A stretch of DNA of 64,000 bases from Pseudomonas capeferrum (GTDB lineage Bacteria; Pseudomonadota; Gammaproteobacteria; Pseudomonadales; Pseudomonadaceae), in the NCBI RefSeq assembly GCF_000731675.1, contig NZ_JMIT01000003.1:726058-790057 (forward strand), given 5' to 3'. Shown here one piece after another: positions 51,121-59,302 of the stretch (position 1 is its first letter; every line of letters starts with the position of its first letter). A program made the translations under genes and the position numbers. The notes under the pieces were generated by a model. That model was not told where the DNA came from and did no database searches. It was given only the letters and a program-made list of their open reading frames with translations.

Positions 51121-52650
51121 TCACTTTTTCCAGGCCCGGCGCAAGCGCATCAGCGCATTGGCAATGTCGGCCTCTGGCACTGCGGCAAACCCCAGCACCA
51201 ACCCCGCACGGTTATCCACAGCCACCTGGCTGTCTTCCAGCCAATAGCTACTCAGCGGATTTACCTCAACCCCTACCGCTTCTGCCGTGGCGACCAGTTC
51301 TTGCTCGCGCGCAAAGTTATCCACATCCACCTTCACATGCAGCCCCGCCGCTACTTCCGGCATACCACCCAACCCAGGCACACCCAGCGGCCAACCAGCC
51401 TTGAGTACATTGCGCCGGCTCAACGCCGCCCGGCGCATACGCCGGATGTGGCGCTGGAAATGCCCCTGGGCCATGAACTCGGCCATCACGCACTGGCTGC
51501 CCACTTCCGAATGCCGCATGGCCAGCGCCCGCCCTTGGCTGAACGCCTGTACCAGGCGCGCAGGCAACACCAGGTAGCCCAGACGCAACGCGGGAAAGGC
51601 AATTTTGCCGAACGTGCCGACGTACAGCACCCGCCCCTGTCGGTCCAGCGCCGCCAGCGGTGCCAATGGCGCACCGCTGTAGCGGTACTCCCCATCGTAA
51701 TCGTCTTCGATGATCCAGCCATCGTTGCGCTCGGCCCAGGCCAGCAATGCCAGGCGTCGCGCCAGGCTCATGGTCACCCCGGTGGGGTACTGATGCGCCG
51801 GCGTGACGTAGGCCAGGCGGCAGTCCGCCAGTTGTACGAGGCGCTCACAGTCCATGCCCTCTTCATCCACCGGTACGCCCATCACCTTGCCCCCTGCCAC
51901 GGCAAAGGTATGCCCAGCGGCCCGATAGCCAGGGTTTTCCACAGCTACCCCCTCGCCAGGCTGCAACAGCAACTGTGCACAAAGGCTGATGGCCTGCTGT
52001 GCACCACTGGTGATCACAATTTGTTCAGCCGTGCACGAAAGGCCCCGTGAACGCCGCAGATAGGCCGCGATCAGCTCGCGAAGCTGCAGCTCACCCGCCG
52101 GGTCACCGTAACCCAGCTGCGCAGGGTCCGGGTTACGCCAGAAAGCCGCTTGCAGCTTGGCCCACACGTCAAACGGGAACAGATCGAAGGCCGGGATGCC
52201 GACCCTGAACGCACGTGGGGCGCCACTTCTAGGAACGGGCAAGTGGTTACTTTTCAGACGCTCAAGCGCCTCGCTGGAGCGCTCAGAGCTGGATAAATCC
52301 TCAGCATTTTCTAAAGAAAATGTGGATAACCCTGTTGATAACCCTAGGGATAACCCTGTGGACAGTTGTGTGGATAGTTTTTCAAGCTGAATCACATAGG
52401 TGCCGTCGCCCACCCGGCTTTCGATATACCCCTCGGCATACAACTGGTCATAGGCACGCACCACGCTGTTGCGCGACAGCGCCAGTATCGCCGCCAAGTC
52501 ACGGCTGGCCGGCAATCGCGTACCACTGCTCAGGCGCCCATCCAACACCCGCGCACGCAAGGCCTGGTAGAGCTGCTGGCTGAGCCCGCGGCGGCGGTCG
52601 AGCACGATGCCAGCCGGGTCGAAAGGCAATATGAGGGGGCGCTTGTTCAC
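51121..52650 (-). CDS. MocR/GntR-family regulator with aminotransferase domain
   Basis: 509-aa PLP-dependent regulator. GntR winged helix at residues ~13-80 (LSQQLYQALRARVLDGRLSS; LALSRNSVVRAYDQLYAEGY), a Ser/Leu/Thr/Gly repeat linker (~95-120) and a fold-type I aminotransferase domain (~150-505) with the PLP-Lys region VLYVGTFGKIAFPALRLGYL and IIEDDYDGEYRYSGAPLAPL. Starts with GTG. Divergent from a PaiB-like gene by 89 bp, so it probably regulates that operon. The linker is encoded by a 12-nt tandem repeat resembling DnaA boxes. Confidence 0.93.
   Translation of the reverse strand: MNKRPLILPFDPAGIVLDRRRGLSQQLYQALRARVLDGRLSSGTRLPASRDLAAILALSRNSVVRAYDQLYAEGYIESRVGDGTYVIQLEKLSTQLSTGLSLGLSTGLSTFSLENAEDLSSSERSSEALERLKSNHLPVPRSGAPRAFRVGIPAFDLFPFDVWAKLQAAFWRNPDPAQLGYGDPAGELQLRELIAAYLRRSRGLSCTAEQIVITSGAQQAISLCAQLLLQPGEGVAVENPGYRAAGHTFAVAGGKVMGVPVDEEGMDCERLVQLADCRLAYVTPAHQYPTGVTMSLARRLALLAWAERNDGWIIEDDYDGEYRYSGAPLAPLAALDRQGRVLYVGTFGKIAFPALRLGYLVLPARLVQAFSQGRALAMRHSEVGSQCVMAEFMAQGHFQRHIRRMRRAALSRRNVLKAGWPLGVPGLGGMPEVAAGLHVKVDVDNFAREQELVATAEAVGVEVNPLSSYWLEDSQVAVDNRAGLVLGFAAVPEADIANALMRLRRAWKK
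52321..52377. repeat. 12-nt tandem array with DnaA-box-like units
   Basis: Five units at about 12-nt spacing read TGTGGATAA, TGTTGATAA, TAGGGATAA, TGTGGACAG and TGTGGATAG; the first is an exact inverse DnaA box (TTATCCACA). They encode the STGL-type linker of the MocR regulator on the minus strand. Two more perfect boxes lie at 51212-51220 and 51317-51325 in the same gene. Confidence 0.65.
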
Positions 52651-52739
52651 CGTATTGGACCTATCAAATCAGCCATAAATGGATCTTACACAGAACCAAT
52701 AGCCTGCCTAGGATGGAGCCATTCGACAAGGAACCCGCC

Positions 52740-53369
52740 ATGTACAACAGCAAGCCCCACCAGGAACATGACCTAGCACGCCTGCACCGGCACATGGCCG
52801 ATACGCGCCTCGCCGTCCTCATCAGCCACGGTGAACACGGCTTGCAGGCGACCCACCTGCCCGTCCTGGTCGACACCCAGCAAGGCGAGTTTGGCACGGT
52901 CTACGCGCACCTGGCCCGGGCCAACGTTCAGTGGCAAGACCTGCAGCAAGGCGCTGAAGCGCTGCTGGTGTTCCCCGGTGCCGACGCCTATGTCAGCCCG
53001 AGCTATTACCCCAGCAAGGCCGACAACCCCAAGGTGGTCCCCACCTGGAACTACCTGGCGGTGCACGCCTATGGCCCAGTCGAAGTCATCCACGAGGCCG
53101 AGCCGCTGCTGCAGATCGTCAGCCGCCTGACCGAGCGCCATGAGCACGGCCGCAGCGAACCCTGGAAAGTGTCCGACGCCCCCAGCGACTACCTTGAAGG
53201 CATGCTCCGCGCCATTGTCGGCATTCGCCTGCCGATCACGCGCCTGCAAGGGGCCCGCAAGCTCAGCCAGAACCGTTCGGCCGAGGACATCGCCGGGGTG
53301 CGTCAAAGCCTCGGCGACAGTGCCGACTACCAGGACAACCAACTTGCAGCGCACATGCGCCAACTCTGA
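52740..53369 (+). CDS. PaiB-like FMN-binding protein
   Basis: 209-aa protein of the PaiB/FMN-binding split-barrel family. Family motifs: LARLHRHMADTRLAVLIS, LPVLVDTQQGEFGTVYAHLA, NVQWQDLQQGAEALLVFPGA, DAYVSPSYYPSKADNPKVVP, TWNYLAVHAYGPVEVIHEAE. In Bacillus PaiB is linked to the spermidine/spermine acetyltransferase PaiA. Here a GNAT acetyltransferase follows 11 bp later. ATG 52740 begins MYNSKPHQE; an in-frame ATG at 52713 is possible. Confidence 0.9.
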   Translation: MYNSKPHQEHDLARLHRHMADTRLAVLISHGEHGLQATHLPVLVDTQQGEFGTVYAHLARANVQWQDLQQGAEALLVFPGADAYVSPSYYPSKADNPKVVPTWNYLAVHAYGPVEVIHEAEPLLQIVSRLTERHEHGRSEPWKVSDAPSDYLEGMLRAIVGIRLPITRLQGARKLSQNRSAEDIAGVRQSLGDSADYQDNQLAAHMRQL

Positions 53370-53380
53370 AGGAAAAGCCC

Positions 53381-53827
53381 ATGCCCAGCGTCACTCTGCG
53401 CCCCGTGAGCGCCAACGACCATCCCGCCTGGCTTGACCTGTGGCAGGCTTACCTGCGCTTCTATGAGACCGAATTGCCCGAAGCGGTCAGCACCAGCACC
53501 TGGCAGCGCCTGCTGGACAGCCACGAGCCGACCCACTCTGCCCTGGCCTGGGTCGATGGCAAGGCAGTGGGGATGGTCAACTGGATCTACCATCGTTCCA
53601 ACTGGAGCATCGAGAACTCATGCTACCTGCAGGACCTCTATGTGGATGGCACGCAACGCGGCCTGGGCATCGGTCGCCAGCTGATCGAGCATGTCTACGC
53701 CACCGCCAAGGCGGCCGGCTGTGCCAAGGTGCACTGGCTGACCCACGAAACCAACGCCACCGCCATCAGCCTGTACCAGCAGGTTGCCGAGCGGCCGGGC
53801 TTCATTCAATTCCGCAAAGGGTTGTAG
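53381..53827 (+). CDS. GNAT-family N-acetyltransferase (first of two)
   Basis: 148-aa acetyl-CoA-dependent acetyltransferase. The GNAT motif A is YLQDLYVDGTQRGLGIGRQL (residues ~82-101, RGLGIG pyrophosphate loop) and motif B LYQQVAERPGFIQF. GAAGGAA lies 7 nt upstream. Its place between a PaiB-like protein and another GNAT suggests a PaiA-like polyamine or amine acetylase; unproven. Confidence 0.9.
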   Translation: MPSVTLRPVSANDHPAWLDLWQAYLRFYETELPEAVSTSTWQRLLDSHEPTHSALAWVDGKAVGMVNWIYHRSNWSIENSCYLQDLYVDGTQRGLGIGRQLIEHVYATAKAAGCAKVHWLTHETNATAISLYQQVAERPGFIQFRKGL

Positions 53828-53834
53828 GCACGAC

Positions 53835-54506
53835 ATGACCGACGCACTGAACTGGAAACCCGCCAAGGCACCCACGGCAGACACCATCGAGGGCCGCTTC
53901 ATCCGCCTTGAAAAACTCGACCCGGCACGTCACGGCGACGACCTGTGGAACGTCTTGCAAGGCCCGCAAGCCGACCCGGCCCTGTGGGATTACCTGCCCT
54001 ATGGCCCATTCCCCGAACGCGGCGCCTTCGACCGTTGGCTGCAAGGCCATGCCGCCAGCCTTGATCCGTTGTTCTACACCGTTATCGACCGCCCAACCGG
54101 CCAGGCCCAAGGCATTCTCAGCCTGATGTCGATCGTGCCCGACCATGGCCGCATCGAGATCGGCCACATCGCCTTCGGCGCCGCCATGCAGCGCACGCCA
54201 AAGGGGACCGAAGCGGTATACCTGCTGGGCAAGCTGGGTTTCGAGCTGGGCAACCGCAGGCTCGAGTGGAAGTGCAACAACGCCAATGCCCGCTCCAAGC
54301 GCGCGGCGCAGCGGTTCGGCTTTGTCTATGAGGGGGTGTTCCGCAAGCACCTGGTGGTCAAGGACCACAACCGGGATACCGCGTGGTACTCGATCACCGA
54401 TGACGAGTGGCCAACGGTAGCGGCGGGGTTCGAGCGCTGGTTGAGTGCCGACAACCAACGCCCTGAAGGGCAAGCCAGGACGCTGGAAGCTTGCCGCAAC
54501 GCGTGA
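53835..54506 (+). CDS. GNAT-family N-acetyltransferase, RimJ/RimL type (second of two)
   Basis: 223-aa acetyltransferase of the ribosomal-protein/large-GNAT type. Typical sequence: RFIRLEKLDPARHGDDLWNV (residues ~21-40), RIEIGHIAFGAAMQRTPKGT, KCNNANARSKRAAQRFGFVY, EGVFRKHLVVKDHNRDT. Starts 7 bp after the first GNAT and ends exactly where the convergent methyltransferase gene ends (54506/54507). Substrate unknown. Confidence 0.9.
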   Translation: MTDALNWKPAKAPTADTIEGRFIRLEKLDPARHGDDLWNVLQGPQADPALWDYLPYGPFPERGAFDRWLQGHAASLDPLFYTVIDRPTGQAQGILSLMSIVPDHGRIEIGHIAFGAAMQRTPKGTEAVYLLGKLGFELGNRRLEWKCNNANARSKRAAQRFGFVYEGVFRKHLVVKDHNRDTAWYSITDDEWPTVAAGFERWLSADNQRPEGQARTLEACRNA

Positions 54507-55406
54507 TCAGGCCAGCTTGGCCCTGAGTTCTGCAATGTGCTCCGGGCCGATACCACAGCAACCGCCGAGCAGGCTGGCACCGCGTTGGCGCCAGCTGCTG
54601 GCCCAGCTCAGATAACCCGGCGGGTCGAGGTCTTCGCGCAGCTCATCCAGGCCATCGTTGGCGGTGGCGTCCTTGGGTTGCGGGGGGAAGGCATTGGCGT
54701 AAGCGCCAATGGCGATGTCCACGCCCAAGCGCTCGAAGGCCTGGCGCGCAACATCCAGCGCAGCACCGATCACTTCGGGCTGGCTGCAGTTGAACAACAA
54801 CGCGCTGACGCCCAGCTCGGCAATCGCTTCGGCTGCCGCGGCAACGGTCTGCCCGGAGCGCAGGCGCGGCACGTCCACGACGCCTTCATCTTCAAGGGTG
54901 AACGACACCCAGAACGGCCTGCCGTCCTGCGGCAGGTGCGAGCTGATGGCCCGCACTTCTTCAATCGAGCTCTGGGTTTCGGCCAACCACAGGTCCACAT
55001 AAGGCGCCAGCCCTGCCAGTAGCGGTGTCAGTACTTCGCTGACCCGCTCCGGCTGATACAGGTCCGGGCGGTAAGAGCCGAACAGCGGCGGCAACGACCC
55101 GGCAACACGAACAGGTACAGCAGCCGCATCGGCTGCGGCACGGGCCAGTTGCCCTGCCGTTGCGGCCAATGCACGCCCTTCCTGGGCGAAGCGCGCTTCC
55201 CCAATATGGAACGGCACAACCGCATAGCTGTTGCTGGTGATGACCTGCGCCCCGGCCTCGATATACGCCGCATGCACCGCCACCACCGCTTCAGGTGCTT
55301 CGCTCAAGGCCAACGCTGACCATTCGGGCTGCCGGAACGGCGCACCACGACGCTGCAGCTCTCGCCCCATACCGCCATCCAGAATTACCAGCGATTGTTC
55401 GCCCAT
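54507..55406 (-). CDS. Homocysteine S-methyltransferase family protein
   Basis: 299-aa zinc enzyme of the MmuM/BHMT family that transfers a methyl group to homocysteine, from S-methylmethionine or SAM in MmuM. Start MGEQSLVILDGGMGRELQRR at 55406; zinc ligands are expected in LLFNCSQPE (Cys ~residue 206) and LGGCCGIGPEHIAEL (Cys pair ~282-283). Divergent from an amino-acid ABC transporter gene, the pattern of S-methylmethionine uptake/use clusters. Confidence 0.9.
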   Translation of the reverse strand: MGEQSLVILDGGMGRELQRRGAPFRQPEWSALALSEAPEAVVAVHAAYIEAGAQVITSNSYAVVPFHIGEARFAQEGRALAATAGQLARAAADAAAVPVRVAGSLPPLFGSYRPDLYQPERVSEVLTPLLAGLAPYVDLWLAETQSSIEEVRAISSHLPQDGRPFWVSFTLEDEGVVDVPRLRSGQTVAAAAEAIAELGVSALLFNCSQPEVIGAALDVARQAFERLGVDIAIGAYANAFPPQPKDATANDGLDELREDLDPPGYLSWASSWRQRGASLLGGCCGIGPEHIAELRAKLA

Positions 55407-55511
55407 ATGCCTATCACTTATATGTTTATAAATAAAATTCATTAGTGTGTAACTTGTTATAACTATTAAATACCCGACACGGATTGTCCAACAACTTTTT
55501 CAGGTACCTCC

Positions 55512-56333
55512 ATGCGCTTGCTTCCCTTGCTCGGCACCGGCCTCATCGCCCTGTGTGCCACCACTCAGGCCTTCGCAGGTGCCACGCTGGACCGAGTGCA
55601 AGCGCGCAAGGAAATGGTCAACGTGCTGATGGAAAGCTATCCGCCGTTCTCGTTTCTGAACGATCAGAACCAGCTGGATGGTTTCGACGTGGATGTGGCC
55701 AAGGCCGTCGCCGACAAGCTGGGCGTCAAGCTGCGCCTGGAAACACCCTCCTGGGATGTGATTGCCGCAGGGCGCTGGAGCGGCCGTTATGACCTTTGTG
55801 TGTGCTCCATGACCCCAAGCAAGGCGCGCGCCGAGGTGTTTGATTTCCCGGTGGAGTACTACGCCTCGCCTGCGGTGATCGTGGTCAACGCCAAGGACGA
55901 ACGCATCCATTCGGCCAAAGACCTGGACGGCCTGAAGGTCGGCCTGACCAGCGCCTCGAGCTACGAGAGCTACTTGAACAAGAACCTGGTCATCGAGGGT
56001 GATGAGGACAAGAAGATCGACTATCCCTTCGAGAGGGTGCAGATCGCCCCTTATGACACTGACAACGTCGCCTTCCAGGACCTGGGCCTGGGCGCAGGTG
56101 TGCGCCTGGATGCCATCCTGACCAACCTGGTCACCGCCCAGCCGCGCCTGGATCAGGACAAGCGCTTCAAATTGGCCGGTGCGCCGCTGTACGAAGAACC
56201 CAATTCGGTGGCGATTGAAAAAGGCGACCCCGAGTGGGATGCCAAGCTGCGTCAGGTATTCGCCGAGCTGAAGGCCGATGGCACCTTGGCCAAGCTGTCA
56301 CAGAAATGGATCGGCGCCGATATCAGTAAATGA
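55512..56333 (+). CDS. Amino acid ABC transporter substrate-binding protein
   Basis: 273-aa periplasmic protein: signal peptide MRLLPLLGTGLIALCATTQA to FA. Cluster 3 SBP pattern: VLMESYPPFSFLNDQNQLDG, DVDVAKAVADKLGVKL, RYDLCVCSMTPSKARAEVFD, LKVGLTSASSYESYL. Followed with a 4-bp overlap by a permease. Ligand probably a small polar amino acid; the neighbour suggests a methionine derivative (inference). Confidence 0.92.
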   Translation: MRLLPLLGTGLIALCATTQAFAGATLDRVQARKEMVNVLMESYPPFSFLNDQNQLDGFDVDVAKAVADKLGVKLRLETPSWDVIAAGRWSGRYDLCVCSMTPSKARAEVFDFPVEYYASPAVIVVNAKDERIHSAKDLDGLKVGLTSASSYESYLNKNLVIEGDEDKKIDYPFERVQIAPYDTDNVAFQDLGLGAGVRLDAILTNLVTAQPRLDQDKRFKLAGAPLYEEPNSVAIEKGDPEWDAKLRQVFAELKADGTLAKLSQKWIGADISK

Positions 56334-57151
56334 GTGCTCAACAACCTGCCCCGCGTCCCGCCGTCAAAGCGTCGGGCACACAACTGTTCGGCTTTCGCAC
56401 ACGCCTGTATCTGACCTGGGTCGGGTTGTTTGTGCTGTTTGCGGCGTTCTTCCTCAGCTTTGACTTGAAGTTTTCGATCATTGTCGAAAAATTCCCGTAT
56501 CTGGCGGGGTTCAAGCTGGGGCCGAATGGCTTTTTGCAAGGCGCGGCACTGACCCTGTTCCTGTGCCTGTGCTCGATAGTGGTTTCCGTGGCACTGGGCT
56601 TCGCCGCCGCGCTGGCACGGCTGTCGAGCAGCGCGGTGCTGTTGGGCATCGCCAGCTTCTACACGTCGTTTTTCCGTGGCACGCCACTGCTGATCCAGAT
56701 CCTGCTGATCTACCTGGGCCTGCCGCAGCTGGGCGTGGTCCCTGGGGCCATCAGCGCCGGCATCATTGCCCTGTCGCTGAACTATGGCGCCTACCTCAGC
56801 GAAATTTTCCGCGCCGGCATCCTCGGTGTGGCGCCTGGGCAACGTCAGGCGGCAATGGCCCTGGGCCTTGGCCCAGCGCAGATCTTCTGGCACGTCACCC
56901 TGCCCCAGGCCATGCGCACCATCATCCCGCCGAGCGCGAACCAGTTCATTTCGATGCTCAAGGATTCATCGCTGATTTCGGTGATGGGCGTGTGGGAAGT
57001 GATGTTCCTGGCCCAGTCCTACGGCCGCTCCAGCTACCGCTACCTGGAGATGCTGACGACTGCAGCGGTGATCTACTGGGTGCTGTCGATTCTGCTGGAG
57101 CTGGTGCAGGCCAAGCTGGAAAGGCACTTTGGCAAGGGCTATCAGCAGTGA
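56330..57151 (+). CDS. Amino acid ABC transporter permease
   Basis: 273-aa inner-membrane permease of the HisMQ type with about five or six helices (LYLTWVGLFVLFAAFFLSF first). The EAA loop is RAGILGVAPGQRQAAMALGL, with PQAMRTIIPPSANQFISMLK after it. ATGA overlap with the binding-protein gene. No ATPase gene follows in the window, so an ATPase encoded elsewhere must complete the transporter. Confidence 0.92.
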   Translation: MSAQQPAPRPAVKASGTQLFGFRTRLYLTWVGLFVLFAAFFLSFDLKFSIIVEKFPYLAGFKLGPNGFLQGAALTLFLCLCSIVVSVALGFAAALARLSSSAVLLGIASFYTSFFRGTPLLIQILLIYLGLPQLGVVPGAISAGIIALSLNYGAYLSEIFRAGILGVAPGQRQAAMALGLGPAQIFWHVTLPQAMRTIIPPSANQFISMLKDSSLISVMGVWEVMFLAQSYGRSSYRYLEMLTTAAVIYWVLSILLELVQAKLERHFGKGYQQ

Positions 57152-57154
57152 GGG

Positions 57155-57274
57155 TCAGGTGATCTGACGCTGGCGCCTGACCACACCTATCTGCAAGCCG
57201 AACGGGCGAAGTACCGCATTCATTGATTTGAGGGTAGGGTTCCCCTCGCCCCGTTCGTTCAGTCGTTCTGAACG
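57155..57274 (-). pseudogene. C-terminal remnant of an addiction-module antitoxin
   Basis: On the minus strand the 39 sense codons read RSERLNERGEGNPTLKSMNA, then VLRPFGLQIGVV and RRQRQIT, stop. The GNPTLKSMNAVLRPFGL core is the conserved end of TIGR02684-type (HigA-like) antitoxins (normally ...GNPTLxxxLKVLxALGL). An in-frame TAG at 57277-57275 precedes it and no start or helix-turn-helix part remains. No toxin gene is visible. The decayed fragment touches a TA-like operator/promoter region upstream. Confidence 0.6.
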
Positions 57275-57281
57275 CTAAAAA

Positions 57282-57339
57282 TATGCATTAAAATGCACAT
57301 TTTTGACAATTATCTTCAATAATATGCAATCTAATGCAT
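57282..57339. promoter_or_regulatory. Two operator-like palindromes around a promoter
   Basis: ATGCATTAAAATGCAC (57282-57297) and ATGCAATCTAATGCAT (57324-57339) are related TGCAT...ATGCA palindromes in an AT-rich stretch with TTGACA at 57303. On the minus strand TTGTCA (57308-57303) has CATATT 18 bp downstream. This is the layout of a self-regulated toxin-antitoxin promoter and lies just upstream of the antitoxin remnant. Confidence 0.45.
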
Positions 57340-57340
57340 A

Positions 57341-57363
57341 AAAAAGGGGAGCATCCGCTCCCC
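57341..57363 (-). terminator. Intrinsic terminator of pycBA
   Basis: On the minus strand GGGGAGC-GGATG-GCTCCCC-type stem followed by TTTTT; 34 bp after the pycB stop. Confidence 0.9.
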
Positions 57364-57396
57364 AGAGGTAAACCGCTAGTTAAACGAAGGTTTCCA

Positions 57397-59205
57397 TCAA
57401 CCTTCGATCTCGATCAGGATCTCGCCCGGCGTCACACGGTCGCCCTTGGCCACGTGGATGGCCACGACCTTGCCGGCGATGGCCGCCTGCACTTCGGTCT
57501 CCATCTTCATGGCTTCGGTGATCAGCACGGCCTGGCCGGCCTTGACCATGTCACCTTCCTTGACCAGTACATCGACGATGTTGCCTGGCATGGTGGTGCT
57601 GACGTGGCCTGGGTCGGTGGCTTGCTTGCGCTTGCTGCCGCCACCGCCGACGAACTCGTTGAGCGGCTCGAACACCACTTCTTCCGGCATGCCGTCGATC
57701 GACAGGTAGAAGTGACGCTTGCCCTCTGCCTTGACGCCCACACCGGTGATGTCGACGCGATAGGTTTCGCCGTGCACGTCGATGACGAACTCGGTCGGTA
57801 CGCCTTCGCCGCCGGGTGCGGCGATGGCCCCGGCTTCAGGGATCGGCAAGAGGGCTTCCGGGGTCAGGGTGCCGGCTTCGCGTTCCTCAAGGAACTTGCG
57901 CCCGATGTCCGGGAACATGGCGAAGGTCAACACGTCTTCTTCGCAGCGGGCCAAGGCGCCGATGTCGCCACGCAGCTTGGTCATTTCTGGCTTGAGCAGG
58001 TCGGCCGGGCGCACGTCGATTACTTCTTCGCTGCCGATCGCCTGGCGGCGCAGTTGTTCGTTGACCACGCCTGGGGCCTTGCCATAACCGCCTTGCAGGT
58101 ACAGCTTCACCTCGTTGGTGATGGTCTTGTAGCGCTCGCCGGCCAACACGTTGAAGAACGCCTGGGTGCCGACGATCTGCGAGGTCGGGGTTACCAGCGG
58201 TGGGAAGCCGAGGTCTTCACGCACGCGCGGGATTTCCGCCAGCACTTCGTTCATGCGGTTGAGGGCGCCCTGCTCCTTGAGCTGGTTGGCCAGGTTGGAA
58301 ATCATGCCGCCCGGTACCTGGTTGACCTGTACTCGGGTATCCACCGCTGTGAATTCGCTTTCGAACTGGTGGTACTTCTTGCGCACGGCGTAGAAGTACA
58401 GGCCGATTTCCTGCAGCAGTTCCAGGTCCAGGCCGGTGTCGAACTCGCTGCCCTTGAGCGCGGCGACCATCGACTCGGTGCCCGGGTGGCTGGTGCCCCA
58501 GGCGAAGCTGGAGATTGCCGTATCGATATGATCGGCGCCGTTTTCCACGGCCTTGAGCTGGCACATGGCAGCCAGGCCAGCGGTGTCGTGGGAGTGGATG
58601 AACACCGGCAGCGACTGCTCGGCTTTCAGCGCCTTGACCAGCTCGCCCGTGGCATAGGGGGTCAGCAGGCCGGCCATGTCCTTGATCGCCACCGAGTCGC
58701 AACCCATGGCTTCCATCTGCTTGGCCTGGTTAACGAAGGCTTCGATGGTGTGCACCGGGCTGGTGGTGTAGGCGATGGTGCCCTGGGCGTGCTTGCCGGC
58801 GGCCTTGACCGCTTCAATGGCCACGCGCAGGTTACGCACATCGTTCATCGCGTCGAAAACACGGAAGACGTCGATGCCGTTGACCGCAGCCTTGGCGACA
58901 AAGGCCTTGACCACGTCATCGCTGTAGTGGCGGTAGCCCAGCAGGTTCTGGCCGCGCAACAGCATTTGCAGGCGGGTGTTGGGCAGTGCGGCGCGCAGTT
59001 TGCGCAGGCGCTCCCACGGGTCTTCCTTGAGGAAGCGCACGCAGGCATCGAAGGTGGCGCCACCCCAGACTTCCAGCGACCAGTAGCCGACCTTGTCGAG
59101 CTTGTCGCAGATCGGCAGCATGTCTTCGGTACGCATGCGGGTGGCCAGCAGGGACTGGTGGGCGTCGCGCAGGATCGTGTCGGTTACGTGAATTTTCTTG
59201 GACAT
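57397..59205 (-). CDS. pycB: Pyruvate carboxylase subunit B (carboxyltransferase/biotin carrier)
   Basis: 602-aa subunit that transfers CO2 from biotin to pyruvate to make oxaloacetate. The carboxyltransferase domain comes first (VTDTILRDAHQSLLATRMRT, residues 7-26; AIKDMAGLL with the likely Lys; HSHDTAGLA), then a conserved PYC region, and the biotinyl domain at the end with biotin Lys in ITEAMKMETEVQAA. Often annotated as oxaloacetate decarboxylase alpha; pairing with a biotin carboxylase favours two-subunit pyruvate carboxylase as in P. aeruginosa. ATG has AGGAG 6 nt upstream. Confidence 0.93.
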   Translation of the reverse strand: MSKKIHVTDTILRDAHQSLLATRMRTEDMLPICDKLDKVGYWSLEVWGGATFDACVRFLKEDPWERLRKLRAALPNTRLQMLLRGQNLLGYRHYSDDVVKAFVAKAAVNGIDVFRVFDAMNDVRNLRVAIEAVKAAGKHAQGTIAYTTSPVHTIEAFVNQAKQMEAMGCDSVAIKDMAGLLTPYATGELVKALKAEQSLPVFIHSHDTAGLAAMCQLKAVENGADHIDTAISSFAWGTSHPGTESMVAALKGSEFDTGLDLELLQEIGLYFYAVRKKYHQFESEFTAVDTRVQVNQVPGGMISNLANQLKEQGALNRMNEVLAEIPRVREDLGFPPLVTPTSQIVGTQAFFNVLAGERYKTITNEVKLYLQGGYGKAPGVVNEQLRRQAIGSEEVIDVRPADLLKPEMTKLRGDIGALARCEEDVLTFAMFPDIGRKFLEEREAGTLTPEALLPIPEAGAIAAPGGEGVPTEFVIDVHGETYRVDITGVGVKAEGKRHFYLSIDGMPEEVVFEPLNEFVGGGGSKRKQATDPGHVSTTMPGNIVDVLVKEGDMVKAGQAVLITEAMKMETEVQAAIAGKVVAIHVAKGDRVTPGEILIEIEG

Positions 59206-59220
59206 TGTTATCTCCTCATA

Positions 59221-59295
59221 GCGGCAAGCTTCAAGCTACAAGCGCCAAGAAAAGCTGGTCTGCTTTTACTTGTAGCTTGCCGCTTACAGCTTGCA
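59221..59295 (-). repeat. AAGCTGCAAGC-type hairpin repeat between pycA and pycB
   Basis: CAAGCTACAAG (59232-59242) and CTTGTAGCTTG (59269-59279) are exact inverse complements inside GCGGCAAGC ... GCTTGCCGC outer arms. Same repeat family as at 32821-32853 and 33750-33835. Confidence 0.7.
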
Positions 59296-59302
59296 GCTGA
59301 AT

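Noticed and set aside
52321..52377. A replication origin at the DnaA-box-like array
   Set aside because: No dnaA, dnaN or rpmH nearby, no AT-rich unwinding region, and the array lies within a gene; titration or chance is more likely.
52321..52377. A CRISPR array
   Set aside because: Units of 12 nt without spacers and in frame with a protein; no cas genes.
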